Counted from the first letter of the stretch, positions 6,960 through 16,065 are shown. The stretch is DNA of 64,000 nucleotides from MGIIa-L3 sp038150305 (GCA_038150305.1 JAYOTG010000006.1:25047-89046), one strand, 5' to 3'. Notes: generated by a model from the letters alone, not told the origin. A program made the numbers and translations.

Positions 6960-9900
6960 ATGCGCGTGTGGATGGTGACCGCCATTCTGCTGGCCGTCGC
7001 GCTCGCACCGGTGTTCGATGCACCCACCGAATTGGGCGATGTTTCGCACGACGTCCAGCCTTCCAGCCCGCTGCAGGCCACCGTCTCGCCCAGCACGGGC
7101 TGGACCGCCGGCGGCCAGGAGGTCACCATCACCGGCAGCGGGTTCCTCGACCTGGCGGACAGGAACGTGACCGACGATGGGCAGACCCACCAATGGGCGC
7201 AGACGACGGCGGATTACAGCGATGAAGCCGGCCGGTGGAATGCCGTGGCCGTGGATTCAAACGGCCATGTCCACGTGGTTCACATCAAAGATACGAGTTA
7301 CCAACTCCGGCACAGCGTCTATGACGGGACGAGTTGGAGTTCTTCGGCCATCAAAAATTGCGGACACACCTATTGTTGGGACGTTCACATGGTCATCGAC
7401 GGCAACGATGAGCTTCACGTGGCGTACACGACCTACACCCAATGGGCTGAAACGCTGCAGTACATGCACTACGACGGCACCACGTGGACCAGCTCAGAGG
7501 CCTCACCAAGCGCCCTCTTCGGGCCGGTGGGCATCGCCGTCGACTCGAACAATCACCCGCACATCTCCTACGCCGCCAACGGGCAATACTGCGGCAATGG
7601 CCTCCGCCTTGCTTCACATGACGGCACCGGGTGGTCGAACCAAGGGGTCGACGTCGGAAGCATTCGGGGTTGCGATTCGGCGATTCTGATCGACGAGAAC
7701 GACCACACCTACATCGCCTACCAAGACCGCAGCGCATCGAAATTGAAGATCGCCACGGACAAGAACGGCCAATGGGACGACTACACCGTCAACACAGGGA
7801 GCCATCCAAGCGACATTTACCCTGGCTACATGACGTCGATGGCCATGGACACACAAGGCCAGTTTCACATCGCCCATTTTGAGGAGCAAGACGACGATTT
7901 GCGGTATTCAACCGGCGCTCCAGGCGGGCCGTGGACCACCACCGTCGTCGATGCCTCAGGGCACACGGGACGCGACCCCTCCATCGCCGTTGACGCCGCG
8001 GACCGACCGCACATCGTGTACCACACGTGGACCGGTCAGAACCTGAAATACGCCACGCTCGACTCGCCCACGTCCAACTGGGCCGTCACCACCCTCGCGA
8101 ACACGGGCGATGTGGGAGAAGGAAACGCCATCGTCATCGATTCGAGTGGCGTCATGCACGTGCCGTTCAACGACGCAACAACGGGCTACATGGAGTACAT
8201 GTCGAAATCCACGGGATTGAGCATCACGGACGAGGTCACGGTTGAATTCGGTCAGCTTGGCGCCGTGACGGCCGATGTGGTCAGCGACACGACGATCCAC
8301 GTGACCACGCCCAGCGTCGGCTCTGCGGGGACGGTCGACCTCACGCTGGTCGACAAGGACGGGAACGAACACCTGCTGTCCTCCTCCTTCGAGTTCATTG
8401 ATCAGAACGACCTCGATGGCGACGGCGTGCAGAATGCCGACGACGATTGTCCCAACGATGCGGGGACCTCCACGCAGGACCTGGACGGCTGTCCTGACGA
8501 CGACGGCGACGGCTACAGCGACGCCGGCGACGCCTTCCCCGACGACGCCAACGAGTGGGAGGACAGCGACGGCGACGGTGTGGGCAACAACGCCGACGCC
8601 TTCCCCAACGATGCCACCGAGACCTTCGACAGCGACGGTGACGGCGTGGGCGACAACAGCGACATGTTCCCCTTCAACGCCTTCGAGACCTTCGATTCCG
8701 ACGGCGACGGCGTGGGCGACAACGGTGACGCCTTCCCGAACGACGCCTCAGAATCCGCCGACACGGACGGTGACGGCGTGGGCGACAACGCCGATGCCTT
8801 CCCGACAAACGCCTTTGAGCAGTACGATTCCGACGCCGACGGCGTCGGCGACAACACGGACGCCTTCCCGAACGATGCGAGCGAGTCCGCCGATACCGAC
8901 GGTGATGGCGTGGGCGACAACGCCGACGCCTTCCCGAACGACGCGAGTGAATCCGTGGATTCCGACGGCGACGGCATCGGTGACAACGCCGATGCCTATC
9001 CAAACAACGCCAACGAATCGATGGATACCGACGGCGACGGCATCGGCGACGCGGCCGATCAATGCCCCGACACCGAGAGTGGCGTCACGGTTGATGCCAA
9101 CGGATGCGTCCTCGACGGCGACAACGACGGCGTTCCTGACGTCAACGACCAATGTCCAGAGGTGGACGCCTCGGACCTCGATGAGAACGGTGACGGATGC
9201 CTCGACGACGACGACGGTGACGGGGTGCTCAACCCGCAGGACGACTGCCCCTCAACAGAGGGCGGCGCTGAGGTCTCGGAACAAGGCTGCAGCGAAGCCC
9301 AACTGAGGCTTCTGGACGAGGATTCCGACGGCGTCTCCGACTTCGAAGACGTCTGCCCCTTCACGCCTCCAAACACCGTCGTCAACGCCGTGGGCTGCGT
9401 GGACGTGGTTGAAGAGGACGGTGAGGAAGCGACAACCTCCGGGCTGGCCTCCTTCTTTGCAGGACAGAACGATCCGGTGCGCACCACCGTGAGCATTGGC
9501 GCTGTCTTGCTGGCCCTGTTTAGCCTGCTCCAAACGAACGCCGTGGCGGCGATGCTTCCCGAGACCTTCCGCTGGATGCAGGTGCTTCGCAAGAACGCCA
9601 AACTCACCGAGGAAGAACGCGAGGAGCTGCGCTATTTGCAGTCCATCACGCAAGCCTACCACCACCTCCCGCAGGAGTTCGCCGACGAACTCGACCAACT
9701 GAAGGCCGACCTCACGGGCCGTTACACCAACAACGAGATCACGAAAGAGACGAGGGAGAAGCTGTTCACCCTCATCGAGGACCTGCGCGGCTCGACGCCA
9801 GAGGAATTGTACCGCATCGCCCACAACGAGGCCTACTTTGGGCTCGCCGGCGCCATCGACTCAGAGGACAGGACGAGGCTGCTTCACGAGAAGCTGGCCA

Positions 9901-10097
9901 TGAGCGACGAGGGCGTGAACCCTGTGTCCACCTCGGCCGCCCTTCCCGGTCAGGCGCTGGTCGTCAACGAGCCGCCGGTGTCCGAAGTCGGCGTGGTCAA
10001 GGACGACGGTTACGAATGGATTCAGTGGCCGCCTGGTCACGCCGATTGGTGGTACCGAGCTGCCCATTCCAACGACCTCTGGCAACGGTGGGAATGA
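6960..10097 (+). CDS. Large secreted, membrane-anchored protein with split IPT/TIG, beta-propeller and thrombospondin type 3 repeats
   Basis: A 1045-residue surface protein. Residues 1-22 form a signal peptide. Residues about 40-65 (SPSTGWTAGGQEVTITGSGF) are the first half of an IPT/TIG domain; about 75-415 form propeller-like repeats (recurring AVDSNGHVHVVH, IVYHTWTGQNLKYAT type units); about 420-480 complete the IPT domain. Residues about 480-815 are acidic calcium-binding repeats (SDGDGVGDN-ADAFPNDA, 22-residue period). One membrane helix (about 838-862) is followed by a charged cytoplasmic domain of about 180 residues. The layout implies export and anchoring with a large extracellular part, perhaps in adhesion or polymer binding; the ligand is unknown. 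Confidence 0.85.
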   Translation: MRVWMVTAILLAVALAPVFDAPTELGDVSHDVQPSSPLQATVSPSTGWTAGGQEVTITGSGFLDLADRNVTDDGQTHQWAQTTADYSDEAGRWNAVAVDSNGHVHVVHIKDTSYQLRHSVYDGTSWSSSAIKNCGHTYCWDVHMVIDGNDELHVAYTTYTQWAETLQYMHYDGTTWTSSEASPSALFGPVGIAVDSNNHPHISYAANGQYCGNGLRLASHDGTGWSNQGVDVGSIRGCDSAILIDENDHTYIAYQDRSASKLKIATDKNGQWDDYTVNTGSHPSDIYPGYMTSMAMDTQGQFHIAHFEEQDDDLRYSTGAPGGPWTTTVVDASGHTGRDPSIAVDAADRPHIVYHTWTGQNLKYATLDSPTSNWAVTTLANTGDVGEGNAIVIDSSGVMHVPFNDATTGYMEYMSKSTGLSITDEVTVEFGQLGAVTADVVSDTTIHVTTPSVGSAGTVDLTLVDKDGNEHLLSSSFEFIDQNDLDGDGVQNADDDCPNDAGTSTQDLDGCPDDDGDGYSDAGDAFPDDANEWEDSDGDGVGNNADAFPNDATETFDSDGDGVGDNSDMFPFNAFETFDSDGDGVGDNGDAFPNDASESADTDGDGVGDNADAFPTNAFEQYDSDADGVGDNTDAFPNDASESADTDGDGVGDNADAFPNDASESVDSDGDGIGDNADAYPNNANESMDTDGDGIGDAADQCPDTESGVTVDANGCVLDGDNDGVPDVNDQCPEVDASDLDENGDGCLDDDDGDGVLNPQDDCPSTEGGAEVSEQGCSEAQLRLLDEDSDGVSDFEDVCPFTPPNTVVNAVGCVDVVEEDGEEATTSGLASFFAGQNDPVRTTVSIGAVLLALFSLLQTNAVAAMLPETFRWMQVLRKNAKLTEEEREELRYLQSITQAYHHLPQEFADELDQLKADLTGRYTNNEITKETREKLFTLIEDLRGSTPEELYRIAHNEAYFGLAGAIDSEDRTRLLHEKLAMSDEGVNPVSTSAALPGQALVVNEPPVSEVGVVKDDGYEWIQWPPGHADWWYRAAHSNDLWQRWE
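8525..9056 (+). repeat. Tandem 66-bp coding repeats (thrombospondin type 3-like)
   Basis: About eight imperfect tandem units of roughly 66 bp lie inside the large secreted gene, each coding DxFPxxA followed by an acidic D-x-D-G-D-G-V-G-D stretch. The protein motif is better kept than third positions, indicating selection on the calcium-binding repeat. The two seventh and eighth units differ most (DAYPNNA). Confidence 0.8.
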
Positions 10098-10194
10098 GTC
10101 CTCCCGCACCAGGGCGTTCACCCAGGTCCGGCACGACGGGACGCTCACGAAGGCGACCGCAATGGTTCAAAGTCCGCCTTCACAACCACCCTGC

Positions 10195-10584
10195 ATGACC
10201 TGCCGCGTCTTCGTGAAATTCGTCTCCGACCCTGAAATTGACCCAATGAAATCCGTCGTCGGCCTTGCCTGCGCCGCGCAAGCCGTCAGCGACGGTCACG
10301 ACGTGGACGTGTTCTTCGCGGCGGCGTCCACGCGCATGCTCGTTCCCGGTTACCTTGAGGGCCTCGCGGAGCGGATGGGTGCGCCTCCAGCGATGGCGCA
10401 GGGCTTTGTTCAAACGCTGATCGACGGCGCCCGATGGCACTGTTCCTTCAACTCGCTCAAGGCCACCGCTGACATCGAAGAAGGCCAGAGCGGCATCATC
10501 GTGCCCGACGAGGCCATCGCGTGGAGCGGCCCTCCCGGGGTCATCGCCTTGGCCACCGCAGCGGACACCGTCCTCTGCTACTGA
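10195..10584 (+). CDS. DsrE/DsrF-like family protein
   Basis: A 129-residue cytoplasmic protein with the DsrE-like pattern: an N-terminal strand RVFVKFVSDPE, a helix GLACAAQAVSDGH, then strand VDVFFAA and a small-residue-rich C-terminus ending near the stop with DTVLCY. The family includes sulfur-relay subunits and peroxiredoxin-like proteins. C118-type conserved cysteine positions are uncertain; cysteines are present near residues 3, 25 and 128. ATG 10195 is preferred to ATG 10162, which adds a proline-rich leader with no similarity. Function here is unknown. Confidence 0.65.
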   Translation: MTCRVFVKFVSDPEIDPMKSVVGLACAAQAVSDGHDVDVFFAAASTRMLVPGYLEGLAERMGAPPAMAQGFVQTLIDGARWHCSFNSLKATADIEEGQSGIIVPDEAIAWSGPPGVIALATAADTVLCY

Positions 10585-10606
10585 CCCGCGCTGAAGGAAG
10601 GGCTAA

Positions 10607-10918
10607 GTGCAGAAGCACGGGTCACGTCTCATGCTCAACGACATGGAGTGGGACATGGCCGGCGCCCTTGGCCGCCTTTTGGCCGCATTGAAGGAAAAAG
10701 GAATGACCGCTGACGAAGCCTTCGAGCAGATCGACACGGACGAGGACGGGAAGCTCAACGGACCCGAACTCCTGAACGGCCTGTCGGCCCTTCTTGGCGA
10801 GGACCTCGACCCTGCCAAGGTGTCTCGCATCATCACCTCCTCGGACGTCGACATCAACCACCGCGTCGACTTGTTTGAGTGGCGCGCGATGCTCGGTCCC
10901 ACTGGCGAGGAAGAGTAA
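10607..10918 (+). CDS. EF-hand calcium-binding protein
   Basis: A small acidic protein (103 residues). It has one textbook EF-hand loop, DTDEDGKLNGPE, with D-x-D-x-D-G-x-L and a final Glu at position 12, flanked by helices. A second, weaker loop-like segment lies about 35 residues later (DVDINHRVDLFE). The GTG at 10607 has GGAAGG just upstream; the ATG at 10631 is an alternative start. It lies 56 nt before the MscS gene in the same direction, so a calcium-dependent partner role is possible but unproven. Confidence 0.75.
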   Translation: MQKHGSRLMLNDMEWDMAGALGRLLAALKEKGMTADEAFEQIDTDEDGKLNGPELLNGLSALLGEDLDPAKVSRIITSSDVDINHRVDLFEWRAMLGPTGEEE

Positions 10919-10974
10919 ACAGGGTCCCGCTTACAGGCGGAAGGCCTTAGAGGGCTTGCGCAGGGCAAGCGAAC

Positions 10975-12291
10975 ATGGGTCGCCCCCTGAACGACGTGCT
11001 CGGCATCCCCGACAACTTGGTGGATTTGTCAGCCGTGGATGCGCTGGAATTTTGGATGCAAGCCATCATCGCCGTGGCCTTTGTGGGGCTTGCTGCCCTC
11101 TTCACGAACAAGGTCATCCTCGGCCTGATGCGGAAATTGGCTGGACGAACCCAGCCGTCTTGGGACGACGACCTCGTCGAGATCGTGTCCAGCCGTGTGC
11201 TGCTCAGTGTCACCCTCGTGGCGGCCCTGTTCATGGTGCAATGGCTCTTCGATGATTTCGCTAAGTCTGCGCCTGCGTACGTCTACGCCTCGCTCATCCT
11301 CATCTCCGCCTCTGCCCTTTCGGCGACCATCAAGGTGGTCTTCACCACCTTCCTCGACAACATGCAGAAGAGCCGTGACGTTAAGGTCGAAGGCTCCAAT
11401 CCTCTGCTTGTCTTCCTCGCTCGAGGCACCGTTTGGGCTCTTGGTATCGTGCTGGCCGCGGAGCAGTTGTCGATCAACCTCTCCGGCGTGCTCGCGTCCC
11501 TGGCCGTGTTTTCCATCATCATCGGTTTGGCCGTGCAGCACACGCTTGGGAACATCATGAACTCCTTCATGCTCTCCCTCGATCGCCCGTTCGACAACGG
11601 CGACCGCATCGTGGTCGACGGCATCGAAGGCACGGTCATGACCATGGGCATGCTTTCCACCAAGATCCTCACCCTTGAGGAAGAACTGGTCATCATCCCC
11701 AACAACACCCTCGTGAACACCACCATCACCAACATGGCCCGTGGCGGTGGCGATGGCCTTCCACGTCGTGTGGTCCTGAGCGTCGACGTCGGTGTTGATT
11801 ACGCTGAGAAATCCGCTCACGTCAAGCACACGCTGCTTCGCGTCGCCCGCGACTCGGAGTACGTGTTGGACGACCCCGCGCCCCACGTCGAATTCCTCGA
11901 GATGTCGGACTATGCCAAGGTCTACCGGCTCTATGTGTGGCTTGCTTCCTTTGCCGACAAGCGCATCGCGAACGACCAGCTGCTCAGCATGATCGACGCT
12001 GAATTCGCGCAGGAAGGCATCGTGATTCCCTTCCCCGTGGCCGTCGAACTGGACAAGGCGCCCGCTCCAACCGAGGAGAAGCTCTCGCAGAAGCGCGCTC
12101 GCCAGCACGCAGCTCAGGCCCGCATGAAGGTGATCGACCGCCGCACAGAGCGTCAGCGCCTGGCCATCCGCGAGGACATCAACATCCTCACCGAGCGCCT
12201 CGAGGAACGCATCGGCAGCAAGGAACGCCGTTCCATCGAAGAAGAGGTCGCGCGCCTCGAAGCGGTGTTGTCCAACCTCGACCTCGACTGA
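10975..12291 (+). CDS. MscS-family mechanosensitive ion channel
   Basis: A 438-residue channel that would release osmolytes on membrane tension. Hydrophobic helices lie at about 25-50, 75-95, 100-120 and 150-170. The signature pore helix and beta domain follow: GLAVQHTLGNIMNSFML then DRPFDNGDRIVVDG, and EELVIIPNNTLVNTTITN. The C-terminus (about 350-438) is a charged, coiled-coil-like extension absent from minimal MscS. It is preceded by the EF-hand gene and followed 9 nt later by the NMN adenylyltransferase gene. Confidence 0.92.
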   Translation: MGRPLNDVLGIPDNLVDLSAVDALEFWMQAIIAVAFVGLAALFTNKVILGLMRKLAGRTQPSWDDDLVEIVSSRVLLSVTLVAALFMVQWLFDDFAKSAPAYVYASLILISASALSATIKVVFTTFLDNMQKSRDVKVEGSNPLLVFLARGTVWALGIVLAAEQLSINLSGVLASLAVFSIIIGLAVQHTLGNIMNSFMLSLDRPFDNGDRIVVDGIEGTVMTMGMLSTKILTLEEELVIIPNNTLVNTTITNMARGGGDGLPRRVVLSVDVGVDYAEKSAHVKHTLLRVARDSEYVLDDPAPHVEFLEMSDYAKVYRLYVWLASFADKRIANDQLLSMIDAEFAQEGIVIPFPVAVELDKAPAPTEEKLSQKRARQHAAQARMKVIDRRTERQRLAIREDINILTERLEERIGSKERRSIEEEVARLEAVLSNLDLD

Positions 12292-12300
12292 GGCCTCAGC

Positions 12301-12864
12301 ATGGTCCGCACCGTGGTGTTGGGGCGCTTCCAGCCCTTTCACTGTGGACACGAGGGTGTGGTGAAGGCCGCCTTGGCCCACGCTGCACCGGACGACGTGA
12401 TGATCGCCATTGGGTCCTCAGAAGCCGAGGCCTCTATGCGCAACCCGTGGTCGGCGTCCGAGCGCGAAGCGATGATTCGGGCATGGGCCGCAGACGCTTG
12501 CAGCGCGGAAGACGAGGCCCGCTTGACCTACGGCCACATCCCCGACATCAACGACCCGCCGGCCTGGGTCGAGCACGCCACCGCCGTCCACGGCGAAGGC
12601 GTCTTGCTGACCTCCGACGAAGACACGGCCGTGCTGTACGAAGCGGGTGGCTGGACGGTGATTCGCGTCCCCCTTGAAGCGCGTCGGGACCGAGAGGGAT
12701 GGCGCGTCCGGGAAACGGCTCGCATGCTCTCCACGGTCGGCGACGATGACGCGGTGCGCACCGTGCTTGGGCCCAACGTTCCTGCAGCGGTCATCGAATG
12801 GATGCTTGAGCACGACGCGCTCTACAGGCTTTCGCTGCTGCATGAAGGCGCCGTGGTCGGCTGA
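12301..12864 (+). CDS. Nicotinamide-nucleotide adenylyltransferase, archaeal type
   Basis: A nucleotidyltransferase of 187 residues expected to make NAD+ from NMN and ATP. The N-terminus VLGRFQPFHCGHEGVVK has the HxGH active-site motif, IAIGSSEAEASMRNPWSASERE is the archaeal NadM-like second block, and the length matches that family. The C-terminal ISTTKIR-type motif is not clearly present, so a different nucleotide substrate is conceivable. The gene is convergent with grpE, stops one base apart. Confidence 0.85.
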   Translation: MVRTVVLGRFQPFHCGHEGVVKAALAHAAPDDVMIAIGSSEAEASMRNPWSASEREAMIRAWAADACSAEDEARLTYGHIPDINDPPAWVEHATAVHGEGVLLTSDEDTAVLYEAGGWTVIRVPLEARRDREGWRVRETARMLSTVGDDDAVRTVLGPNVPAAVIEWMLEHDALYRLSLLHEGAVVG

Positions 12865-12865
12865 G

Positions 12866-13384
12866 TCAAGCCGCCACGACCACACGGCTGGCTTGCAGCA
12901 CGCGGTCATGGAGCATGAAGCCGGCCTCGAGTTCCTCGATGACCTGCCCGGCTGGATGTTCGTCCGTCGCCGGCACGGTGGTGATGGCCTCCATCTTCGA
13001 AGGATCGAAGGCGTTCCCTTTGGCCTCGATGCGAACGACGCCCGCCGCCTTCAACTCGGCCGTCAAGCGATCGTGAAGCAGCCGGAGGGCGTCGACGGCC
13101 GGCCCGTCTTCGCCTTCGGTGGACGTAAGGCCACGGCCGACGTCCAGAAGGACGCTGACCATGCGCCGAGCAAGGTGCTGGGCGCCGTAGCGCGTGATCT
13201 CCGCACGGTCCTGGGCGAAGCGCTTCCGTGCGTTCTGCAGGTCCGCCTCGCGGTACGCGATTTCCTTCTCGGCCGCTTCGGCCCGTTGCAAGGCTTCGGT
13301 GAGGGGGTCGACGGGTTCCGGTTCAACCTCCGGTTCCTCGACGGTCACCTCGATGGGCTCCTCCTCTGGGAGGTCTTCCGTCAT
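12866..13384 (-). CDS. grpE: Nucleotide exchange factor GrpE
   Basis: GrpE releases ADP from DnaK in the Hsp70 cycle. The 172-residue protein has an acidic, disordered N-terminus (EEEPIEVTVEEPEVEPEPVD), a long helix (residues about 30-90 with AEKEIAYREADLQNARKRFA), and the C-terminal beta domain with GNAFDPSKMEAIT and GFMLHDRVLQASRV. ATG 13384 is preferred because upstream codons overlap the previous gene. dnaK and dnaJ are not in the window. Hsp70 partners occur only in some archaea and were acquired from bacteria. Confidence 0.93.
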   Translation of the reverse strand: MTEDLPEEEPIEVTVEEPEVEPEPVDPLTEALQRAEAAEKEIAYREADLQNARKRFAQDRAEITRYGAQHLARRMVSVLLDVGRGLTSTEGEDGPAVDALRLLHDRLTAELKAAGVVRIEAKGNAFDPSKMEAITTVPATDEHPAGQVIEELEAGFMLHDRVLQASRVVVAA

Positions 13385-13421
13385 GGTGGTGGCCTTTCTG
13401 CCCCCGTCTTTCAACCCGTCG

Positions 13422-14123
13422 TCACTCGGACGTCGGAAGGCCGTCATGCAGGAGGGTGGTGAGGTTCCATGCCCCATGGCCCCACGCTGTCGCGGTCAGG
13501 TGTTCACGCCCAACGATGCCCACAAGGTTCCCTTCTGCGGCCAACCTCCCGAGGGCGTGCGACAAACTCCCCGTGGCCCGAACGTGGGCCTCATGGGTGG
13601 GAAGGATGCGTGGGTCGCGGTGCTCATCGAGCGTCTCGCCGAGCGCTTCGCGACGTTGCATCCAGTCGAGGATCACCGCTTCGACGAGTTCTGTTTCCGT
13701 CCGTGTCCCGGCCGATGCGCGGATCGCCGTCCAGGTCGACGCTGCGTAGAGGTCATCGACGTGCGCGACCTCACGGCCGAGCAGGACGTCGAAATACAGG
13801 AAGGCTCGGCCCTCCCAGACTTCCCACGCGCCGGGGCTGGCCCATCGCATGAGGTGCAGCAGGCCTTCCTCGCCGTCCTCGCACGTCGGCAGCGAGGCGT
13901 GAAGCGGGAGGCTGCGGTCCACGCCTGTTTGTGCCTCGGACCAATCGAGCCACTCCGCCTCCGCATCGATGTCGAAGGGACGGACCAGTCTGGTGTCGGC
14001 GTCGGGTCGGTCAGGGCGCAGTTGGGTGGCTTCCATGGCGGCGTCAACCTCGTCCCACGTGCGCTCAAGAAGCGCGGCCAACCGAGGCCGGTCCACGAGA
14101 AGGAGCACCAACTCGAGGCCCAT
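13422..14123 (-). CDS. Hypothetical protein
   Basis: A soluble protein of about 233 residues with no recognised family. It is acidic and rich in Trp (WLDWSEA, WEVWEG, WGHGAWN). It looks alpha/beta with no signal peptide or membrane helix. ATG 14123 is preferred to the GTG at 14207, which would leave only 17 nt to the divergent GTPase gene. It ends 37 nt before grpE on the same strand and may be co-transcribed. A longer competing minus-strand frame covering the GTPase gene was discarded. Confidence 0.55.
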   Translation of the reverse strand: MGLELVLLLVDRPRLAALLERTWDEVDAAMEATQLRPDRPDADTRLVRPFDIDAEAEWLDWSEAQTGVDRSLPLHASLPTCEDGEEGLLHLMRWASPGAWEVWEGRAFLYFDVLLGREVAHVDDLYAASTWTAIRASAGTRTETELVEAVILDWMQRREALGETLDEHRDPRILPTHEAHVRATGSLSHALGRLAAEGNLVGIVGREHLTATAWGHGAWNLTTLLHDGLPTSE

Positions 14124-14224
14124 GCCTTGAGCGCATGCTTCGCGTGTTTCAAGCCTCGCTCTCGGGCCAGTTCCAAGGGTGAGGTTGAAGCCTGACTCGC
14201 GGACCACAGGGACGGGGACGACGC

Positions 14225-15340
14225 ATGGCGACGATCCAGGAGCAAATACAGGCGCTCCAGGACGAGATCCATAAGACCCAGAAAAACAAGGCCACGAACG
14301 CCCATATTGGGAAGTTGAAGGCCAAGATCGCCCAGCTCAAACTCAAGCAGGAAAAGGCCGCAGCCTCGGCGCGGAGCGCAGGTCCAAGCAAGGGCTTCGA
14401 GGTCCGCAAGTCGGGTGACGCCACGGTGGCCTTGGTCGGTTTTCCCTCGGTCGGAAAGTCCACCCTCATCTCCAAGGTCACCGACGCCCATTCGGAGACC
14501 GGGGCGTACGCCTTCACCACGCTGACGTGCATCCCCGGCGTCATGGAGCACCGCGGGGCGAAAATCCAGATTTTGGACCTGCCCGGTCTGATCAAGGGTG
14601 CGGCCGAAGGCAAGGGACGAGGGAAGGAAATCCTCGGCGTGATCCGTGCGGCTGACATGGTGCTGTTCATCGTCGATCCCTTCCAAGACGGCCACTTCGA
14701 CGTGCTGTACCGTGAATTGCACAACGCAGGCTTGCGCCTGAATGAGGAGCGCCCTCCTGTCTTCATCGTGCGCTCCGACAAGGGCGGCATTGACGTCCGT
14801 ACCACGGTGGAACAAACCCACCTGACGCCCGAAGAGATGGGCGCCATCATCCGGACCTTCGGCTACACCAGTGCCATTGTGACCTTGCGTCACGACACCA
14901 CGGCGGAACAAATCGTGGACGCGCTCGCCATGAACCGCGTCTACGAGAAAGCGGTCGTGGCCATCAACAAAATCGACATCGCCACGGAGGAGCAACTCCA
15001 GCACGCGGAGTCCATGCTCCCCAACGAGTGGCCCATCATGCGCATCTCTGCGTTCAAGGAGCAAGGCCTGGAGGAACTGAAGGATTTCATCTACGACAAT
15101 TTGGGATTCATGCGCGTTTTCCTCAAACCACAGGGCGGTGAAGCCGACCTTGAGGAACCGCTCATCGTGAAGGACACCTCGACGGTCGAGACCATCTGCA
15201 GCAAGTTGCATCGTGATTTCGTACGGAAATTCCGATACGCGAAGGTCAAGGGTCCGAGCGCGAAATTCGATTGGCAGCGCGTGGGCCTTGACCACCTGCT
15301 CAAGGACGGTGATCTGTTGACCATCGTCGTCAAGCGTTGA
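14225..15340 (+). CDS. DRG-family GTPase (Obg superfamily)
   Basis: A 371-residue GTPase of the developmentally-regulated GTP-binding family, which associates with ribosomes in archaea and eukaryotes. A basic N-terminal helical hairpin (1-55) precedes the G domain: G1 GFPSVGKST (about 76-84), G2 region YAFTTLTCIPG, G3 DLPGLIKGA, G4 NKID (about 243), G5 near ISAF. An inserted S5D2L-like segment lies inside the G domain, and a TGS domain closes the protein (about 300-371, ending DLLTIVVKR). Its 3' end overlaps that of the ROK kinase gene by 11 nt. Confidence 0.93.
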   Translation: MATIQEQIQALQDEIHKTQKNKATNAHIGKLKAKIAQLKLKQEKAAASARSAGPSKGFEVRKSGDATVALVGFPSVGKSTLISKVTDAHSETGAYAFTTLTCIPGVMEHRGAKIQILDLPGLIKGAAEGKGRGKEILGVIRAADMVLFIVDPFQDGHFDVLYRELHNAGLRLNEERPPVFIVRSDKGGIDVRTTVEQTHLTPEEMGAIIRTFGYTSAIVTLRHDTTAEQIVDALAMNRVYEKAVVAINKIDIATEEQLQHAESMLPNEWPIMRISAFKEQGLEELKDFIYDNLGFMRVFLKPQGGEADLEEPLIVKDTSTVETICSKLHRDFVRKFRYAKVKGPSAKFDWQRVGLDHLLKDGDLLTIVVKR

Positions 15341-16064
15341 GGTCAACGGCCGCCAAGGCCGCGCCAATGAGCCCAGCATCTGCACCGAAGGTTGCCTTGC
15401 GCAGCCGCGCCGAACCCTTGAGCAGCGGCGAGAAGGTGTTCCAGTGTTCGGTGATGCCACCTCCAACGATGATGAGGCTGGCGTCGACGGCCTGTTCCAT
15501 CACGGCCAAAGCCTCGTTGAACCGACTTGCCCACGTCGGCAGGTCCAGCGCCTCGAGTGCACGAGCGCGACCGCTTGCGTGCGTTTCCAGCACACCACCA
15601 CGCGTGGGATGATGAAGCAGGCCCAGTTCGAAGCCCGGCACCAACCGTCCCGCGTGGTGGACCCCACTGCCCAGGCCCGTCCCGACGGTGATCACGAGCA
15701 CCGTTCCATCTTCATCAGCGGCAGCCCCGAGGCGCTGTTCGGCCACGGCCGCCGCGTCCGCATCGTTGAGCAACACGAGGTCGGGCCTGCCGAGGGCTTC
15801 GGCCACATCGGTACCCGGCCACGTCGAGCGAAGGTTGGGTGCTGCACGCACGGTGGTGCCGTCCACGCGTCCGGGAAAACCGAGCCCCACTGGAAGTGGA
15901 GGGAAGCCGCCGAGCGCACGTCGAAGCGCCTCGAGGATCTCTTGCGCCGACGTGTCGAGGTCATGGCCCAGCCGGACCACGTCGCCTTCGACCTCGCCAG
16001 TGAGGGTGTTGACCACGGCGAGGCGACAACCGCTGCCACCGACATCGATTCCGATGGCCCGCAT
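15330..16064 (-). CDS. ROK-family sugar kinase, polyphosphate glucokinase-like
   Basis: A 244-residue kinase matching the polyphosphate/ATP glucokinase group. Phosphate-1 motif GIDVGGSGCRLAVVN is at the N-terminus, GFPGRVDG near residue 63, LLNDADAAAVAEQRLG near 98 (catalytic Asp), and VITVGTGLGSGV near 126. The C-terminal LIIVGGGITEHW matches the PPGK pattern. The CxCGxxGC zinc motif of regulatory ROK proteins is absent, as in PPGK. It likely phosphorylates glucose. It follows the MalQ-like gene by one base, so the two probably act together in glucan use. Confidence 0.82.
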   Translation of the reverse strand: MRAIGIDVGGSGCRLAVVNTLTGEVEGDVVRLGHDLDTSAQEILEALRRALGGFPPLPVGLGFPGRVDGTTVRAAPNLRSTWPGTDVAEALGRPDLVLLNDADAAAVAEQRLGAAADEDGTVLVITVGTGLGSGVHHAGRLVPGFELGLLHHPTRGGVLETHASGRARALEALDLPTWASRFNEALAVMEQAVDASLIIVGGGITEHWNTFSPLLKGSARLRKATFGADAGLIGAALAAVDLNA

Positions 16065-16065
16065 C

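Noticed and set aside
8513..8986. Minus-strand frame rich in SPTPSPS repeats
   Set aside because: Mirror image of the calcium-repeat coding sequence.
8525..9056. CRISPR array
   Set aside because: Units have no spacer pattern and are in frame within a gene; it is a coding repeat.
11029..12381. 450-residue minus-strand frame
   Set aside because: Antisense shadow of the MscS channel; His/Glu/Asp-rich composition is typical of GC-rich shadows.
13673..15466. 597-residue minus-strand reading frame
   Set aside because: It covers the DRG GTPase on the other strand, whose motifs are unmistakable; composition is low-complexity and shows no family.
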